Shown here in pieces: positions 16,765 through 26,790 of a stretch of DNA of 64,000 nt. Below the pieces are notes generated by a model, which was not told the origin of the DNA, searched no databases, and saw nothing but the letters and a program-made list of their open reading frames with translations. Within the stretch, counting starts at the first letter, position 1. Each line of letters starts with the position of its first letter. The translations under genes were made by a program, and so were the position numbers. The stretch comes from JACRDG01 sp963760985 (GTDB lineage: Bacteria; Desulfobacterota; Desulfomonilia; Desulfomonilales; Desulfomonilaceae): NCBI GenBank assembly GCA_963760985.1, contig CAVXFM010000015.1, forward strand, positions 558,001 through 622,000, given 5' to 3'.

Positions 16765-18663
16765 TTAACACGGAATCTGAGCAGTAAGACATACGGTCCG
16801 CAAGCAAGGACTGACGTTCATGGTCAAAAACACATAGCAAAGGGTGTGGATGCTCGATACAATAGGCCATATGGAATGGCTTCCTTCTTGCAAACTCACG
16901 TTGAACGTCAAAGAAATGACACCTCCCGTACCTCCTCCGATATAGGGGCTGAACCGGTTTTTGCAAGCGGGAAGTACGTCATCAACCGCCAGTCCGAAGA
17001 TAGGGCCGTAGGTGGAAGATATGTACACCGTGAGTGCACACACAAGCGTCTCGTGACTTATAGACACGACCCTCATCATGAAATCGTCATTATTATTGAG
17101 TTTTTCCCAGCCATCTCCCCCATGATCGGCTCGTGTATACCCGACATAATTCGGGTCTTTGCTCAACTCTTTCAGAATGGGATTGTACCTGTTTCTCACG
17201 AAGCGTGCATCAGGCACGTCAAGAGGGCCCTGATACCCGGATTGCACGGAATCCACCGCGACAACACCGACGAAGCTCCGTGACGAAGCTCCTGATTTGA
17301 CTTCAACTCCGTCCTGAAGAGTTCGCTCTGCGGTTGTCGCTTCCAGGGTGAGTGTCCCGGAGCTGTCGTACAGATACACGTGGTACTTGGTCGACGGGGA
17401 AAGGGCTTCGCAGCTAAGCTTGATTCCTTCCGCGGGGATCGTGGCACATGACCACATACTCCCTTCGTACAAAGGCACTTCCTGCCCGTTGCACCGGCCG
17501 TACATGAGCTGCGGACAGTGATTGACGGTGGGATTTAACACCACGTTCAGCATTGCCGGTCTGTTGTCTTGTTGGGATTGGGTCCAGACATTCCCGTCAG
17601 TGCTCTGCTTGGTGGAGCATCCGTCCGGAAACATAGACCCTGCAGCAGGGGTGTTCCTTCTCACTGAAAGGGCGAAATCACTCGAATCTGCTCCGGTGAT
17701 GACGATCCAGTATTTGGTTCCCCTCTGGAGCGGGTACGAATCGAATGTGTGCCGGAGCCATGTGTCAGTAGACGATCCCACGGCCTTGCTCCCGAGGGGT
17801 TGCAAGAGAGACCCCGGTGCGGCTTTGCTTTGCGCTTCCAGTAGCTGAATCTCACCAAGGGACACATAGTCGCTTGTCCCGTTTCTGTCGGTGATCTTCC
17901 AGCAATAATGCCGGTATGCAGTGGCGTTTGTCACCATGTAGTCTGAATGACTTGCTGCCGAGGCATAATAATCGGCTACGGCAGTCCAGGGAGATGAACC
18001 GGAAAGTTCGGTCCAATCGGCATCGGTATTGACCGCAGGATTCTCCGCGTTGGACCCCCAGAAGGTCCAGGCTCTGGGAAAGGCTCTTACGTTGGCGTCT
18101 GTATTATTGAACGGATAGAAACGATAACGGTTGATGATTTTTGCATTTCCAGGGCCGAAGTCTATCGTGTAATAGATCGGGGCTCCGGCTGTGGGAGCCG
18201 CGTTGCTCCGCACACCGTTGTTCGGGCTGTGGCTCCCATCCACTGCTCTGTACGCCTCAAATCCCGAGACTTCCGCATTAGCCCCAGCAGAATCCCACAG
18301 GCCTACCACACAAGGGCTCGGTGCATCGTTCGCGGTCATGGAGGCCGCGACGTTCGTACAGGAGCCGTTCAGTTCCCCATTGGGTTCTATGGCAGTGCCT
18401 TCGGCATGAAGACCGATGGTCACCTCTCCCGTGGTTCCGATCGCTGTGACGTAAAATGAAATCGCGTCAAGAGCGAAATCTATTTCCGGGATGAATCCCA
18501 AAGCCACCTTGTGGTTGGCGCTCGTCAGCGCCACCGCAGCGTCTCCCGACGTGTGTGTGTATGCAGGCGGCACGTACAGCCTACCTTGTGGAGGGGCCGA
18601 GGCGTTCACCAGAGATTCCGTGCCTTCCGCAAAGGGACTGGCACTGACGGTCATGGTACCCAT
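16765..18663 (-). CDS. Phage tail fibre/receptor-binding-like protein
   Basis: 632 aa; the ATG at 18663 has GGAGGTG 8 bases upstream, and an alternative ATG lies three codons later. The sequence is beta-rich. A discoidin/F5-8C-like segment occupies about residues 115-275 (YYTIDFGPGNAKIINRYRFY, FWGSN, YRHYCWKI). A fibronectin-like stretch follows (LSPSTKYHVYLYDSSGTL). Such carbohydrate-binding modules are common on fibres that touch host glycans. The last 40 residues are hydrophobic and look different. The gene starts 3 bases after the stop of the preceding 106-aa gene. Confidence 0.6.
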   Translation of the reverse strand: MGTMTVSASPFAEGTESLVNASAPPQGRLYVPPAYTHTSGDAAVALTSANHKVALGFIPEIDFALDAISFYVTAIGTTGEVTIGLHAEGTAIEPNGELNGSCTNVAASMTANDAPSPCVVGLWDSAGANAEVSGFEAYRAVDGSHSPNNGVRSNAAPTAGAPIYYTIDFGPGNAKIINRYRFYPFNNTDANVRAFPRAWTFWGSNAENPAVNTDADWTELSGSSPWTAVADYYASAASHSDYMVTNATAYRHYCWKITDRNGTSDYVSLGEIQLLEAQSKAAPGSLLQPLGSKAVGSSTDTWLRHTFDSYPLQRGTKYWIVITGADSSDFALSVRRNTPAAGSMFPDGCSTKQSTDGNVWTQSQQDNRPAMLNVVLNPTVNHCPQLMYGRCNGQEVPLYEGSMWSCATIPAEGIKLSCEALSPSTKYHVYLYDSSGTLTLEATTAERTLQDGVEVKSGASSRSFVGVVAVDSVQSGYQGPLDVPDARFVRNRYNPILKELSKDPNYVGYTRADHGGDGWEKLNNNDDFMMRVVSISHETLVCALTVYISSTYGPIFGLAVDDVLPACKNRFSPYIGGGTGGVISLTFNVSLQEGSHSIWPIVSSIHTLCYVFLTMNVSPCLRTVCLTAQIPC

Positions 18664-18666
18664 TCA

Positions 18667-18987
18667 TCACCTCCACGCGAATATGCTCACGTTGACGGTT
18701 CCCGAAGGCGCAGCAATATAAGCGGCTACGGTTCCGCTTGCCATGGTAACCGGCAGAGTCCAGGACTGTCCTTCTGAAGTGAGTCTTGCGGTGGTTGACC
18801 CGGAAACGGTGCCGCACACGTGCAGGACTTCCGTGCCGCTTTCCACATGGAACATCAACTCTTTGAAATCCGTGGGCAGCGCCACCCCCGCGAGGTTTGT
18901 GTCCTGTTCGCTGATCCTGTGGGTAAAGAGTTCCGTGCCACGATCAATGAGCGCGTGACCGTTATCATCCTTGGGAACGGGTTTCAT
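18667..18987 (-). CDS. Small beta-rich phage protein ahead of the fibre gene
   Basis: 106 aa with a clear GAGGAG site before the ATG at 18987. The N-terminus is polar. The rest alternates Val/Thr/Ala strands (ATVSGS-like, GTVAAYIAAPSGTVNVSI), consistent with a small jelly-roll or fibre-attachment protein. It is tightly coupled to the 632-aa fibre gene, so a minor structural role is likely. No family recognised. Confidence 0.5.
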   Translation of the reverse strand: MKPVPKDDNGHALIDRGTELFTHRISEQDTNLAGVALPTDFKELMFHVESGTEVLHVCGTVSGSTTARLTSEGQSWTLPVTMASGTVAAYIAAPSGTVNVSIFAWR

Positions 18988-19007
18988 GGAATATCTCCTC
19001 GGGAATT

Positions 19008-19160
19008 CTCATACCAATGCGTTTTCACATGTATGACAGGACACACGATGCGGGCTGAGGATCTCCTTCGCTACGGACGACGCAAAGCCGTCTCATCGCT
19101 GCGCTCAGGAGACCCACAGCCCTACGGTCTTAGATAGGTGAACGCGAATCGGTATCAGAG
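19008..19160. repeat. Family B MITE-like repeat, copy 1
   Basis: The left end (CTCATACCAATGCGTTTTCAC) mirrors the right end (GTGAACGCGAATCGGTATCAG) as imperfect terminal inverted repeats of about 20 bp. The core TACGGACGACGCAAAGCCGTC is shared with copies near 48.9, 54.8, 56.3, 58.7, 60.8 and 63.9 kb. It lies between capsid and tail genes inside the prophage. Confidence 0.75.
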
Positions 19161-19261
19161 AGGCCCTCGAGGAACCAGCGCAGAAAACGTGGTTCCCCAA
19201 GCGCTTTTGTCATTTTTTCGACGGAAAAGGTTATGACCTTGGTTGGTCAAACCAGGCACTT

Positions 19262-19380
19262 ATACTGTTGCTAAGAGTTTTGGCTGTGTGCTTCTTCTTT
19301 GATGTCAGGAGGCCCTATTTACTGCGAGCGACGCAGAGCCGTCGAATCTTCGTTCAGGGGGCCTCCCGCCATCTTCCAAG
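19262..19380. repeat. Composite of dispersed repeats (families E and C)
   Basis: 19262-19315 (ACTGTTGC through CTTTGATGTC to GGAGGCC) resembles 26188-26245. 19312-19380 is an inverted copy of the family C unit found twice at 40.2-40.5 kb; the shared part includes GACGGCTCTGCGTCGCTCG on the complementary strand. No gene is supported between 18988 and 19627. Confidence 0.6.
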
Positions 19381-19442
19381 AGCACGAGGCCGTCGGTGTG
19401 AACTTTTGGCAACAACCATGCCCTCGGTGGGGGCACAACAAA

Positions 19443-19568
19443 CGATGAAAATGGCACCCTGCCCAGCGACCAGCGGGAGCTGGCAAGTGACGGAAGTTCT
19501 TGGGGATGGGGGTTTGGGGGAAGGCCCTTCTTTCAAGAAGGGCCTTCCCCCAAAAATGCATTTTCATA
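19443..19568. repeat. Family A palindromic repeat, copy 2
   Basis: Same ends (GATGAAAATG and TGCATTTTCATA) and the same long hairpin (19516-19532 with 19535-19551) as copy 1. It sits 59 bases beyond the stop codon of the capsid gene, where the hairpin could terminate or attenuate leftward transcription. Confidence 0.8.
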
Positions 19569-19627
19569 GGAACTGTCATGGATTGCAGCGAATTGCCCAG
19601 GGGCTCTCTGCAATTTTCACTCGCGCA

Positions 19628-20845
19628 CTACGAGACAGGCAGGCCGTAGATCATGCCGATGTTGGATCGGGGATTGCGCACGACCACGCCGTAGGTTTGG
19701 AAGGAGATGAGCCAGCGCTGGTAACGGCCTTGAGTGGGCACTTCTTTGCGATCCAGCTTGTCGTTCGCGTAGTATCCGTACTCCGCGGCCTCCAGGTTGG
19801 TGAGGATGAGCGTGTCAGGACGCAGGTATCGGTCGGACAGGATGGGAAAGCTCTTGCCGATCTTTGCGTCAAAGTGGTCCACATAGAACCCGACGCCCCG
19901 CTCGTCTTTCTCGGTGCGGCGATACGAGATGTCAAAGTCGTGGATGTACTGGTGAGTCAAGGGATGGCACACGATCCACCAGTTGCCCTTATTGAAGTTG
20001 GCATGCTCGTCCAGCCACAGATGACGAGCCAGATTGTCCAGGTCCACCTTGGTGAGCGCGGCCGCTCCTTTGTTCACACACACGTTGGGGTTGGACAGCT
20101 CAGCCTGCGTGATCGACGGCCACGTGCACAGCCCGCACATGGTGGGCTCTTCGGTTTTGTTCCCGTATACGTAGCTCGTGCCGTCGTGGAAAGGTCGGGA
20201 CCGCAGCACTGCATAGGCCAATTGCCGCCGAAGCTTGTCGAACAATGCCTGGATCTGATGCCGGACCTCGTTGGTCACCACTTCGTACTTGGTGTTTTTG
20301 CGGGTCTTGGGAATTTCAAAGGTTTCCGCGTGGATCTGGGTTCCCACTTCCCTGAAGATTCTGTCCAGACACCGAGGATCCGCGGCATCACGATAGTCGG
20401 ACCATACTTCCGCGATGATGTCCCAACCGGTACCCGCGGCATCGTCGCTGAGCACGGTATTGCCGTACGCCGCGACTGTGGCAGTGAGCGTGTCCACTGA
20501 TGCCACTTTCACCTGCACGCCGTCAGTGGGACGTTCCAGGATGGTCCCCACGCGAATCACCTTGGTGAGCGACTCCGCGGTGATCGCCGCGCCGAAGAGG
20601 GTTCCGGAAAACGTCATCGTGGTGCCTGTGAGCTGGGCAGTAATTTGGGACGGATATCCCCATTCTTCCATCCACCGCACCACCGGGCTCGCCACTGAGG
20701 GGCCTACTTTGATCTTCGCGAGCACGTCGCTCTGTTCCTGAACGACCTTATCCAGACCCGCGAGCAGCAGCCTCTGTAATTTGCGTTCCGAGTCGATATC
20801 GCCCTGGGTCCAGAGCTTCATGAAATCACCGACATTTCCTGCCAT
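19628..20845 (-). CDS. Major capsid protein (SU10/DUF5309-like)
   Basis: 405 aa from the ATG at 20845, just downstream of AAGGAG. The pattern fits HK97-fold capsid proteins of the SU10-like group: an N-terminal helix (SERKLQRLLLAGLDKVVQEQ), an internal domain (VGTQIHAETFEIPKTRKN), and a C-terminal strand pair ending YQRWLISFQTYGVVVRNPRS. It forms the shell after assembly on the scaffold, whose gene is immediately upstream. Gene order scaffold-capsid and size are normal. Family placement is by eye; capsid identity is well supported by context. Confidence 0.8.
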   Translation of the reverse strand: MAGNVGDFMKLWTQGDIDSERKLQRLLLAGLDKVVQEQSDVLAKIKVGPSVASPVVRWMEEWGYPSQITAQLTGTTMTFSGTLFGAAITAESLTKVIRVGTILERPTDGVQVKVASVDTLTATVAAYGNTVLSDDAAGTGWDIIAEVWSDYRDAADPRCLDRIFREVGTQIHAETFEIPKTRKNTKYEVVTNEVRHQIQALFDKLRRQLAYAVLRSRPFHDGTSYVYGNKTEEPTMCGLCTWPSITQAELSNPNVCVNKGAAALTKVDLDNLARHLWLDEHANFNKGNWWIVCHPLTHQYIHDFDISYRRTEKDERGVGFYVDHFDAKIGKSFPILSDRYLRPDTLILTNLEAAEYGYYANDKLDRKEVPTQGRYQRWLISFQTYGVVVRNPRSNIGMIYGLPVS

Positions 20846-21016
20846 GATCCGTTTCTCCTTGTGAAGGGGTCGGGGGAAAAAGCCCGGCAAAGGGCCGCGG
20901 TGCCACACACGGGCTCATGAGACCCGAACGGTCCGCACGCGGGCCATTTCCCCTGTGAAGAGCGTGAAAAAGGGTTGTGGTCAGAGAGGGTAAAGAAATC
21001 GGGGCTGGATTGCGGG

Positions 21017-21793
21017 TTAGAGCCTGATTTTGCTGAGGCCGTCAAACATGTCGTCGAGGGTTTTGGTTCTCCTGAGTATGCGGTCGAACTCCTGGTCTTT
21101 GCGCGTGGGTTCGCCGACCTCACCGGCGTTTTCCACCATGGAACGGTTTCTCACCGCTCGTGCGGCAGCCTCGCGCCTGGCCGAGACGTCGTGGTTCTTA
21201 CCGGCCACGCTCCGAATGACCTGAGCCGCGGTTTCCGGCGGCACGCCTTGCTCGCGCACGAGGAATTCCAGCTCGTTGCGAAGAGGTTTCAGTTCCGCGT
21301 TGGCAGGGTGTGCGAAGAAGTCGTTCATGAAGCGGTTAAAGTCCTGGTGCTCCTGAAGTTGTCGTTGCATCCTTTCGTCGTAATCGCTCAAAGCATCCTC
21401 CTGGAATTTCTTGATCATCAGGGCAGTGGCGGAAACCGGATCGTGTGCGTACACGTCCCGTATCTTGTCGAGGAAAACCTGCTCCTGTTCGCCCCGGAAC
21501 TTGGCCTTGGCATGGTGACCAAACTCGTTGAGACCTGTGACCAGGTGTTCCACCTGCTGGCCTTTTTCGTGAACGAGTCGTTCGAGCGCTCGGTACGCCT
21601 GGAGCATTTCTTCCGGAGAGTTGAACTCCCCGAGCGGGTTTTCTTCACTGTCGGTTTCGCCGTCCCCGTCGTCGGCCTGGTCAGGGTCTTGATCCGGTTC
21701 GGGTTCGGGTTCGGGTTCGTCGCCGGCCTGGTCGTCCGGTTCCACTGGTTGCATGGTCGGGTCTTCTTCCCACGGAAGCGTTTCGCGTCCCAA
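21017..21793 (-). CDS. Capsid scaffolding protein
   Basis: 258 aa from a TTG at 21793 with AGGAGG 6 bases before it. An acidic, proline-rich disordered N-terminus (EPEPEPEPDQDPDQ) is followed by long charged helices (residues 60-200) and a short C-terminal helical hook (DQEFDRILRRTKTLDDMFDG). This is the standard look of phage scaffold proteins, which guide capsid assembly and leave before DNA packaging. It is placed directly upstream of the capsid gene. A long plus-strand ORF over this gene is a shadow. Confidence 0.75.
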   Translation of the reverse strand: MGRETLPWEEDPTMQPVEPDDQAGDEPEPEPEPDQDPDQADDGDGETDSEENPLGEFNSPEEMLQAYRALERLVHEKGQQVEHLVTGLNEFGHHAKAKFRGEQEQVFLDKIRDVYAHDPVSATALMIKKFQEDALSDYDERMQRQLQEHQDFNRFMNDFFAHPANAELKPLRNELEFLVREQGVPPETAAQVIRSVAGKNHDVSARREAAARAVRNRSMVENAGEVGEPTRKDQEFDRILRRTKTLDDMFDGLSKIRL

Positions 21794-21814
21794 AGTTCCT
21801 CCTGCCGGCTTCCC

Positions 21815-22096
21815 TTAGCGATCCTGGGGCCGGGCCTTGATGGAGATGCGATCCAGCCGGTTGAGGACCAGATCTATTGCCGCGACGAAGCCGCGGTTGA
21901 ATTCGAGGTGCTTGTCCCGGTCGAGACATTCCATGATCTTGATGAACTGTTCGCGTTTGAGCAGTTCCACGAATGCGGGCAGGAACTGATGTTGCCATGC
22001 GGGACTGGTTGCGGCCGCCACCAGCATCTGGTCTGTCTCCTTTTCCGCATCTTCGTCCCAGCCGTCCCTGAACAAAAGGTATTCCTTGAAGAACAT
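21815..22096 (-). CDS. Small helical prophage protein upstream of the scaffold
   Basis: 93 aa from the ATG at 22096, which has AAAGGAA upstream; longer in-frame starts read through a poorly coding region. It is all-helical and charged (FFKEYLLFRDGWDEDAEKET, FVELLKREQFIKIMECLDRD). It ends 21 bases before the scaffold start and is probably co-transcribed. No family recognised. Confidence 0.55.
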   Translation of the reverse strand: MFFKEYLLFRDGWDEDAEKETDQMLVAAATSPAWQHQFLPAFVELLKREQFIKIMECLDRDKHLEFNRGFVAAIDLVLNRLDRISIKARPQDR

Positions 22097-22224
22097 GTGA
22101 AGTTCCTTTTCTGAGGTGTGAGGAGCGATTGTCATATGGATGGAATTGTGATTGACCGCGCTATGCGGCGGGACGTATGTTGGGAAACATCCACGAGATC
22201 GTTTGGACAGGGGCGGAGAAAGCG

Positions 22225-23904
22225 ATGGCGCTGTGCAAACACCACCAAATCTGTGGCCGAGATGCCAATCCGAACACCGAGGACGGCCTGTGCATTCTCC
22301 ACTCCCCGAATCCCGAAAAGGACAAGACTGCTTTTGACAACGCTCTGACCGAGCACTGCAACCCCGACGGACCGAATAAAGCAAACAAGGACAATTTCTC
22401 GTTTTTCGTGTTTCCGGGAGATGCTGATTTCAGAGGAGCTACTTTTAAAGACATTGCCGCCTTTGAAAATGCTACGTTCACTGGTAACGGTCATTTCGAA
22501 AGCGCGATTTTTGAGAAACTTTGCGGACTTCAGCCATGCCACATTTACCGGCGATGCTGACTTCAAGAGCACCACATTCAAGATGGCCGCTGCTTTCGAG
22601 AATGTTCAATTCTCAAAGGCGAGGTTATTTCGTGCCAAATTCATAGCCTGGACGAACTTCGCTGCCACCACATTCGAGGAGAGCGGCAACTTTTCATGGG
22701 CGCAGTTCGGCGCGCCAGACGGACTTCGGGGAAACTACATTCATGGTTACGCAGACTTTAGCTGGGCTACGTTCATGGCGCGCGCTGATTTCGGAGAAGG
22801 CACGACGTTCGGCGCAAGAGCCAATTTCGACAACGTCGCTTTCCGCCGGAACAACTAACTTCGCTGGCAGCGTCTTCAAACGCGACGCCTGTTTCCAGGA
22901 TGCCAAGTTTGAAGGCCTGGCCGTGTTCATCGAAGCGAGTTTAATGGACAGATCTGGGCTAGAAGGACTAAGTTCAGCCGTGGAGCGTATTTGCTGGAGC
23001 CTGGTTCGATGAAGGGGGTTCGTTCGAACAAGCGACGTTCAGCAAAGAAGCCGATTTCCAGGAGGCAACGTTCAACGGTCATACCGAATTCTGGAGAGCT
23101 AGATTTGTCAACGGTGCGAACTTCGACGGTACTACATTCACTTGCAAGACCAGCTTTCAGGGCGCTCGATTTCAGGGGTTGACGCTCTTTCTTCCACGCA
23201 AGGGCGAGGGCGAGCCAGTCCAGGTTTTCTCCGGAGTCGACGTCGATTTCCGGTGGGTGATTCTCGAACCGTTGGACGTGCTGGTGATGCGAGACGCGGA
23301 TCTGCGCAAATGTCAATTCCTGGGAACGGATCTCCGCAAGGCCGAGATTACGGGTGCGACGTGGCCGGAATGGGGAGGTCGTTTCGGGGTCTATGATGAG
23401 CGTTGTTCCATCCCCATGGATGAGACCCGTGAGTGGTCCCACATTGAGCGGTTGTACCGCGAACTCAAACAAAACTACGAGGACCGGCGAGACTTCGAGC
23501 GAGCCAGAGCCTTCCACTACGGCGAAAAGGAGATGCGCCGGATCAATCCCCGGACTCCTCGGGGGTACCGCTGGTTTCTCTTGTGGCCGTACTGGTTGGT
23601 GAGCGGGTACGGCGAGCGATGTCTGCGCCCCCTGCTTTGGGCTTTAATTTTTGTCGCAATTTTCACCGCGTGTTATTTTTGGGGAGGTCTGCTCGGTGCC
23701 GGCAAACAAACAAACATGGCATCCGACCCGACGAGCTTCTTGGATGTTGCCCTGTACAGCCTCCGAACCATGCTCCTGCTGAAGCCGGACGAATTCGTAT
23801 GTATAGGGTTCTGGGGCAAGCTGATCAATACCTTGCAAAGCGTGGCCGGCCCGCTGCTGGTAGGTCTTTTCGCGTTGGCTGTCAGGCAGCGGCTCAAGCG
23901 ATGA
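22225..23904 (+). pseudogene. Pentapeptide-repeat protein with C-terminal ion-channel-like membrane domain, four frameshifts
   Basis: One gene can be followed across three frames by four one-base corrections, near 22515, 22845, 22942 and 22995. Starting at ATG 22225, it has a Cys/His N-terminal motif (CKHHQIC ... GLCILHS ... ALTEHC). Pentapeptide repeats follow over about 23 kb 22400-23370 (ADFRGATF, ATFTGDADF, ANFDGTTF, ADLRKCQF), then a helix (WSHIERLYRELKQNYED). The C-terminus has two membrane spans flanking a pore-helix-like loop (YSLRTMLLLKPDEF) and ends GPLLVGLFALAVRQRLKR, as in pentapeptide/two-span channel proteins; a GYGD filter is absent. It interrupts the leftward portal-scaffold module on the opposite strand, so it is cargo. 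Confidence 0.65.
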
Positions 23905-23994
23905 CGTGCCCGTCAAACGCTGGTGGTGTGCGGCTCGCAACCCTCGGGCTTGGCAACGCTGCGCTGCAACGTTCAAGAGTTTTTGAAGGAGGTC

Positions 23995-24027
23995 CGGAGG
24001 GAACTTTTTGCAAAAAGTTCTCTCCGG
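23995..24027. terminator. Hairpin between convergent pentapeptide and portal genes
   Basis: The perfect palindrome GAACTTTTTGCAAAAAGTTC (24001-24020) sits inside GGAGG...CTCTCC arms, followed by a C/T-only tract to about 24085. Its position between convergent gene ends fits a bidirectional terminator. A similar hairpin is at 46926-46947. Confidence 0.5.
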
Positions 24028-24087
24028 AAAACTCTTCTCTTCTCTGCTCTTCTCTTCTCTCTTCCCCTCTTTTCTTCTCCTCTCCCG

Positions 24088-26146
24088 CTACCCGCTTGAT
24101 GCCTGACGCTGGAGGAGCTGTGCGAGGGCGTTTACGTCGGTGGGTTTGGGACCGAGCGGTCCGCCGTTCTCGACGAGGCGGGGAGGCTGGTCTCCTGACG
24201 ATAGGCCGGGTGCTGCGAGCCGAGGATCGTCCTGGCGCGACGCTCCGGCAGCGGAACCGTCTGCAGCGGTTTCCGTGCGGCTCAGGACCCGATCCACGCC
24301 ATCCACGCCGATGAGGTCCAGATAGCGCTTAATCAATTCGGAAAAGGAAATGCTCACTCCTTCTTTGGCAAGGACAGGCTCGAACTGCGCGAGGGTGGGC
24401 AGGACACGCTCGATGCTCTGCGCCTTGGCCAAACGAGTGGAATCCAGCCGCGTCATGGTGGCCACCACTCGATAGCGATTCTTCTGGATCTCCCGGGCAG
24501 TGATCTTCAGAGGCACTTCCACGCCGTTCATCTCCCGGACGGTCACTGTCTGATCTTCCAGGATAAACTGCTGGAGCATGGACAGGGTAATCCGCCCGAG
24601 AGGCTCCAGGAAGCTCCTCGCGAAGAGATCCGTCCTGGTGGTAAACGGTCCCATCGCGGCTTCCTGGAGAATGTGCGCCTCTGTGGCGCTCTTCGCCCCA
24701 CCGCTCACGCCCTGCACGATGTCGGACACTGCGGTGCGCCGTTCCAGAAGGCCGTTGAGGTAATTGATCAGGTAGTTGACTTCCTGCTGCGGAAAACTCA
24801 ACGGCGGAAACGGCTGCACATCGGATGGATCATCCACGGTCCAGACCTTTCCCGGATACACTGCATCGCTGTCAGTGCCGATCTGACGAGCGGCTGAGGA
24901 GCCTCTGCGCACCATGAGCTGCGCATTCGCGGTAAGCCTCGCATTGTCCTGGGACTGGCTGATGAACTGGGATATGGAGTGGATCAGATCCAGATTGCTT
25001 TCCACTGCTCCCATGCCAAAGGGTCCGGCCAAGGGCGTGTAATGGGCAGCGAGGAAGGGCCTGAGTCCGCACCACAACACCGGCGACTCGGTGAGCCGCA
25101 CCAGCACTCCCTCTTCAGGCGCATCAGACCCTTTATCCGTGATAAACGTGCAGAGGCATTCCCTGTGGCCGTTCTTGGTGGGGATTCGGCCATGCCACTC
25201 CCATACGGTAACCTTGCCGATCTCGTCCGCGTCCAACTCGTCGCTGTCCTCGTCGTGCAGCAATTGGTCTTCGGCAATCCCATTTGCAGGAGGGGCTGCG
25301 CTCCATCGATCGAGGAATGCGTCCTGGTTCAGGGTGTACACGCCTCGTGCGTATTGCTCGATCACGTGTTGCACGGTCTTGTCCACCCGGTGGCCGATGC
25401 CCGCGTGCCGCTGTACGTTCGCTGTGGGTGGCGGTCCAGTCCACGAGCAGCCGATCCAGAGGAATGACCTGCACAATGGGGCAGTCGTAGATCGTTTCCT
25501 CGTTTTCCGTCACACCCAGGGTTTCGTAGTCCCAGCGGTGGCGTGTGACTGTCCGGGAGTACCAGAAAATCTTGGCGTATACAGACCCGAAGAGCACGAG
25601 ATGTTGAAGGATCTCGTACAGCCGCAGATGGATCTGACCCTGACCGAGACGGGACAGGAGCAACTCCTGGAGCTTGTACGCTGCGGGAAATCGCAGGTCG
25701 TCGTCCGAAGCATCCTGCTGATCTTCCACGATCACGGTGAGCCATTCCGGGCCGCTCACAATGGCCTGATACGCCCTGTCCACCCACGAATCCACGATGT
25801 ACGAGGGCGACAGGACAATGTCCGCCTGCCAGCGCTCCTTGCCCGAAGACGAACCTTTTTTCAGCCCGACCCGGTTCTGTGATCCGACAAGATCGGAGCG
25901 AGTTCCCCAGGAATTGAGTTCCCGGCGGTTGTGGTACAAATCCTCGAGCAGCTTCCATCGCTCGATCTTCTTGGCAATGAACTCGCAGGATGCTTTGCAC
26001 CAGCGGCTCACGTACCGGAAAGCTTCTTCCTGGAACGGTTGTGACGGCACAGGTGACGGCACGAGAGGCCGGCCTTCTGCATCGGGCTGAGCATTCAGGT
26101 CGTCGAGGGTTTCGCGATCGAGAATCGTGGTATCCGCGTGGGGCAT
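24088..26146 (-). CDS. Phage portal protein, frameshifted
   Basis: ATG at 26146 with GGGAGGTGG upstream. The first frame runs to about 25412 (WKLLEDLYHNRRELNSWG, DSWVDRAYQAIVSGPEWL, IPLDRLLVDWTATHSE). The second continues DKTVQHVIEQY to the stop at 24088. Removing one G from GGG near 25412 gives a protein of about 685 residues, right for podoviral portals. Portal features are the central crown region (LHSISQFISQSQDNARLTAN-like) and the long C-terminal helices (SATEAHILQEAAMGPFTTR). It forms the dodecameric DNA channel at the capsid vertex. It is the first structural gene downstream of the candidate leftward promoter. Confidence 0.75.
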
Positions 26147-26279
26147 AAGAGCCACCTCCCTGTATGGCATGCGCATCGCTGGTTTGTAACTGTTGCAAAA
26201 GTTTCTGTCTGTGTGTTCGTCTTTGATGTCGCGAGGCCTTCGTCCTCGTCGCAGCTATGGTCAAAGGGATTCGGACCTT

Positions 26280-26528
26280 TCAGAGAAGCTCGCTGTTCGC
26301 GCAGCCTTCGACCCGCTGGTCGCACCACGGGGCGCATAGTTTGATCATGGTGAGTGCACGCGCGATATGCCACAACTGTGACCGTGACAGTTCTTTTGTA
26401 TGCTTGGGAAAATGGAAATCGAGTCGTTCTTTGTGGAATGTGACCGCTTCCAACTCCTCGCGGATGAGCCTGGAGAGCTGAAAGTGAGCAGCGCGCATGG
26501 AGGCCGAATTCCGAAGACCGCTTGTCAT
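26280..26528 (-). CDS. Small prophage protein upstream of the portal
   Basis: 82 aa from the ATG at 26528, with AGGA 9-12 bases upstream. It is helical with basic patches (LIREELEAVTFHKERLDF, RSQLWHIARALTMIKL) and two cysteines near the end. The in-frame extension to 26819 has poor coding character. It is the first gene after the candidate leftward promoter; it could be regulatory, but no DNA-binding motif is evident. Confidence 0.4.
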   Translation of the reverse strand: MTSGLRNSASMRAAHFQLSRLIREELEAVTFHKERLDFHFPKHTKELSRSQLWHIARALTMIKLCAPWCDQRVEGCANSELL

Positions 26529-26790
26529 GTATACTTTCCTATGTGAAGAATGCATGCGTGAAGGATTACACTTCGCGAACGGGCACACTATCGCTCGCAA
26601 GGCGAACGAATCCCCTTGCTCCTGAAGGGGTGAGTGCGCGATCAAGGCGACTCTCTCGTCGGTGAAGGATGTATAAAGACTGGGTGACCACACCCGCACT
26701 GGCCTGGCACGCAGGCGGCAGTGATCACGGGGCTCGATTGAGCCGCTCCGGGAATTTCTCCGAAAGACCGTTTCCTTTGTCTTTAATTCT

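Noticed and set aside
19268..20500. Plus-strand ORF of 410 codons opposite the capsid gene
   Set aside because: It is the antisense of a well-supported capsid gene and of repeats, has no known motif, and shows codon use typical of a shadow frame.
21017..21793. Acidic N-terminal protein as a DNA-mimic anti-defence factor
   Set aside because: Position directly upstream of the capsid, helical body and C-terminal hook fit a scaffold protein better.
20975..22114. Plus-strand ORF of 379 codons opposite scaffold and the 93-aa gene
   Set aside because: The valine/phenylalanine/glycine-rich composition is the mirror of the acidic scaffold gene. The minus strand has ribosome-binding sites and gene order typical of phages.
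24030..24085. C/T-only tract taken as a possible origin or recombination site
   Set aside because: It is a simple polypyrimidine stretch after a hairpin between convergent genes; nothing supports an origin.
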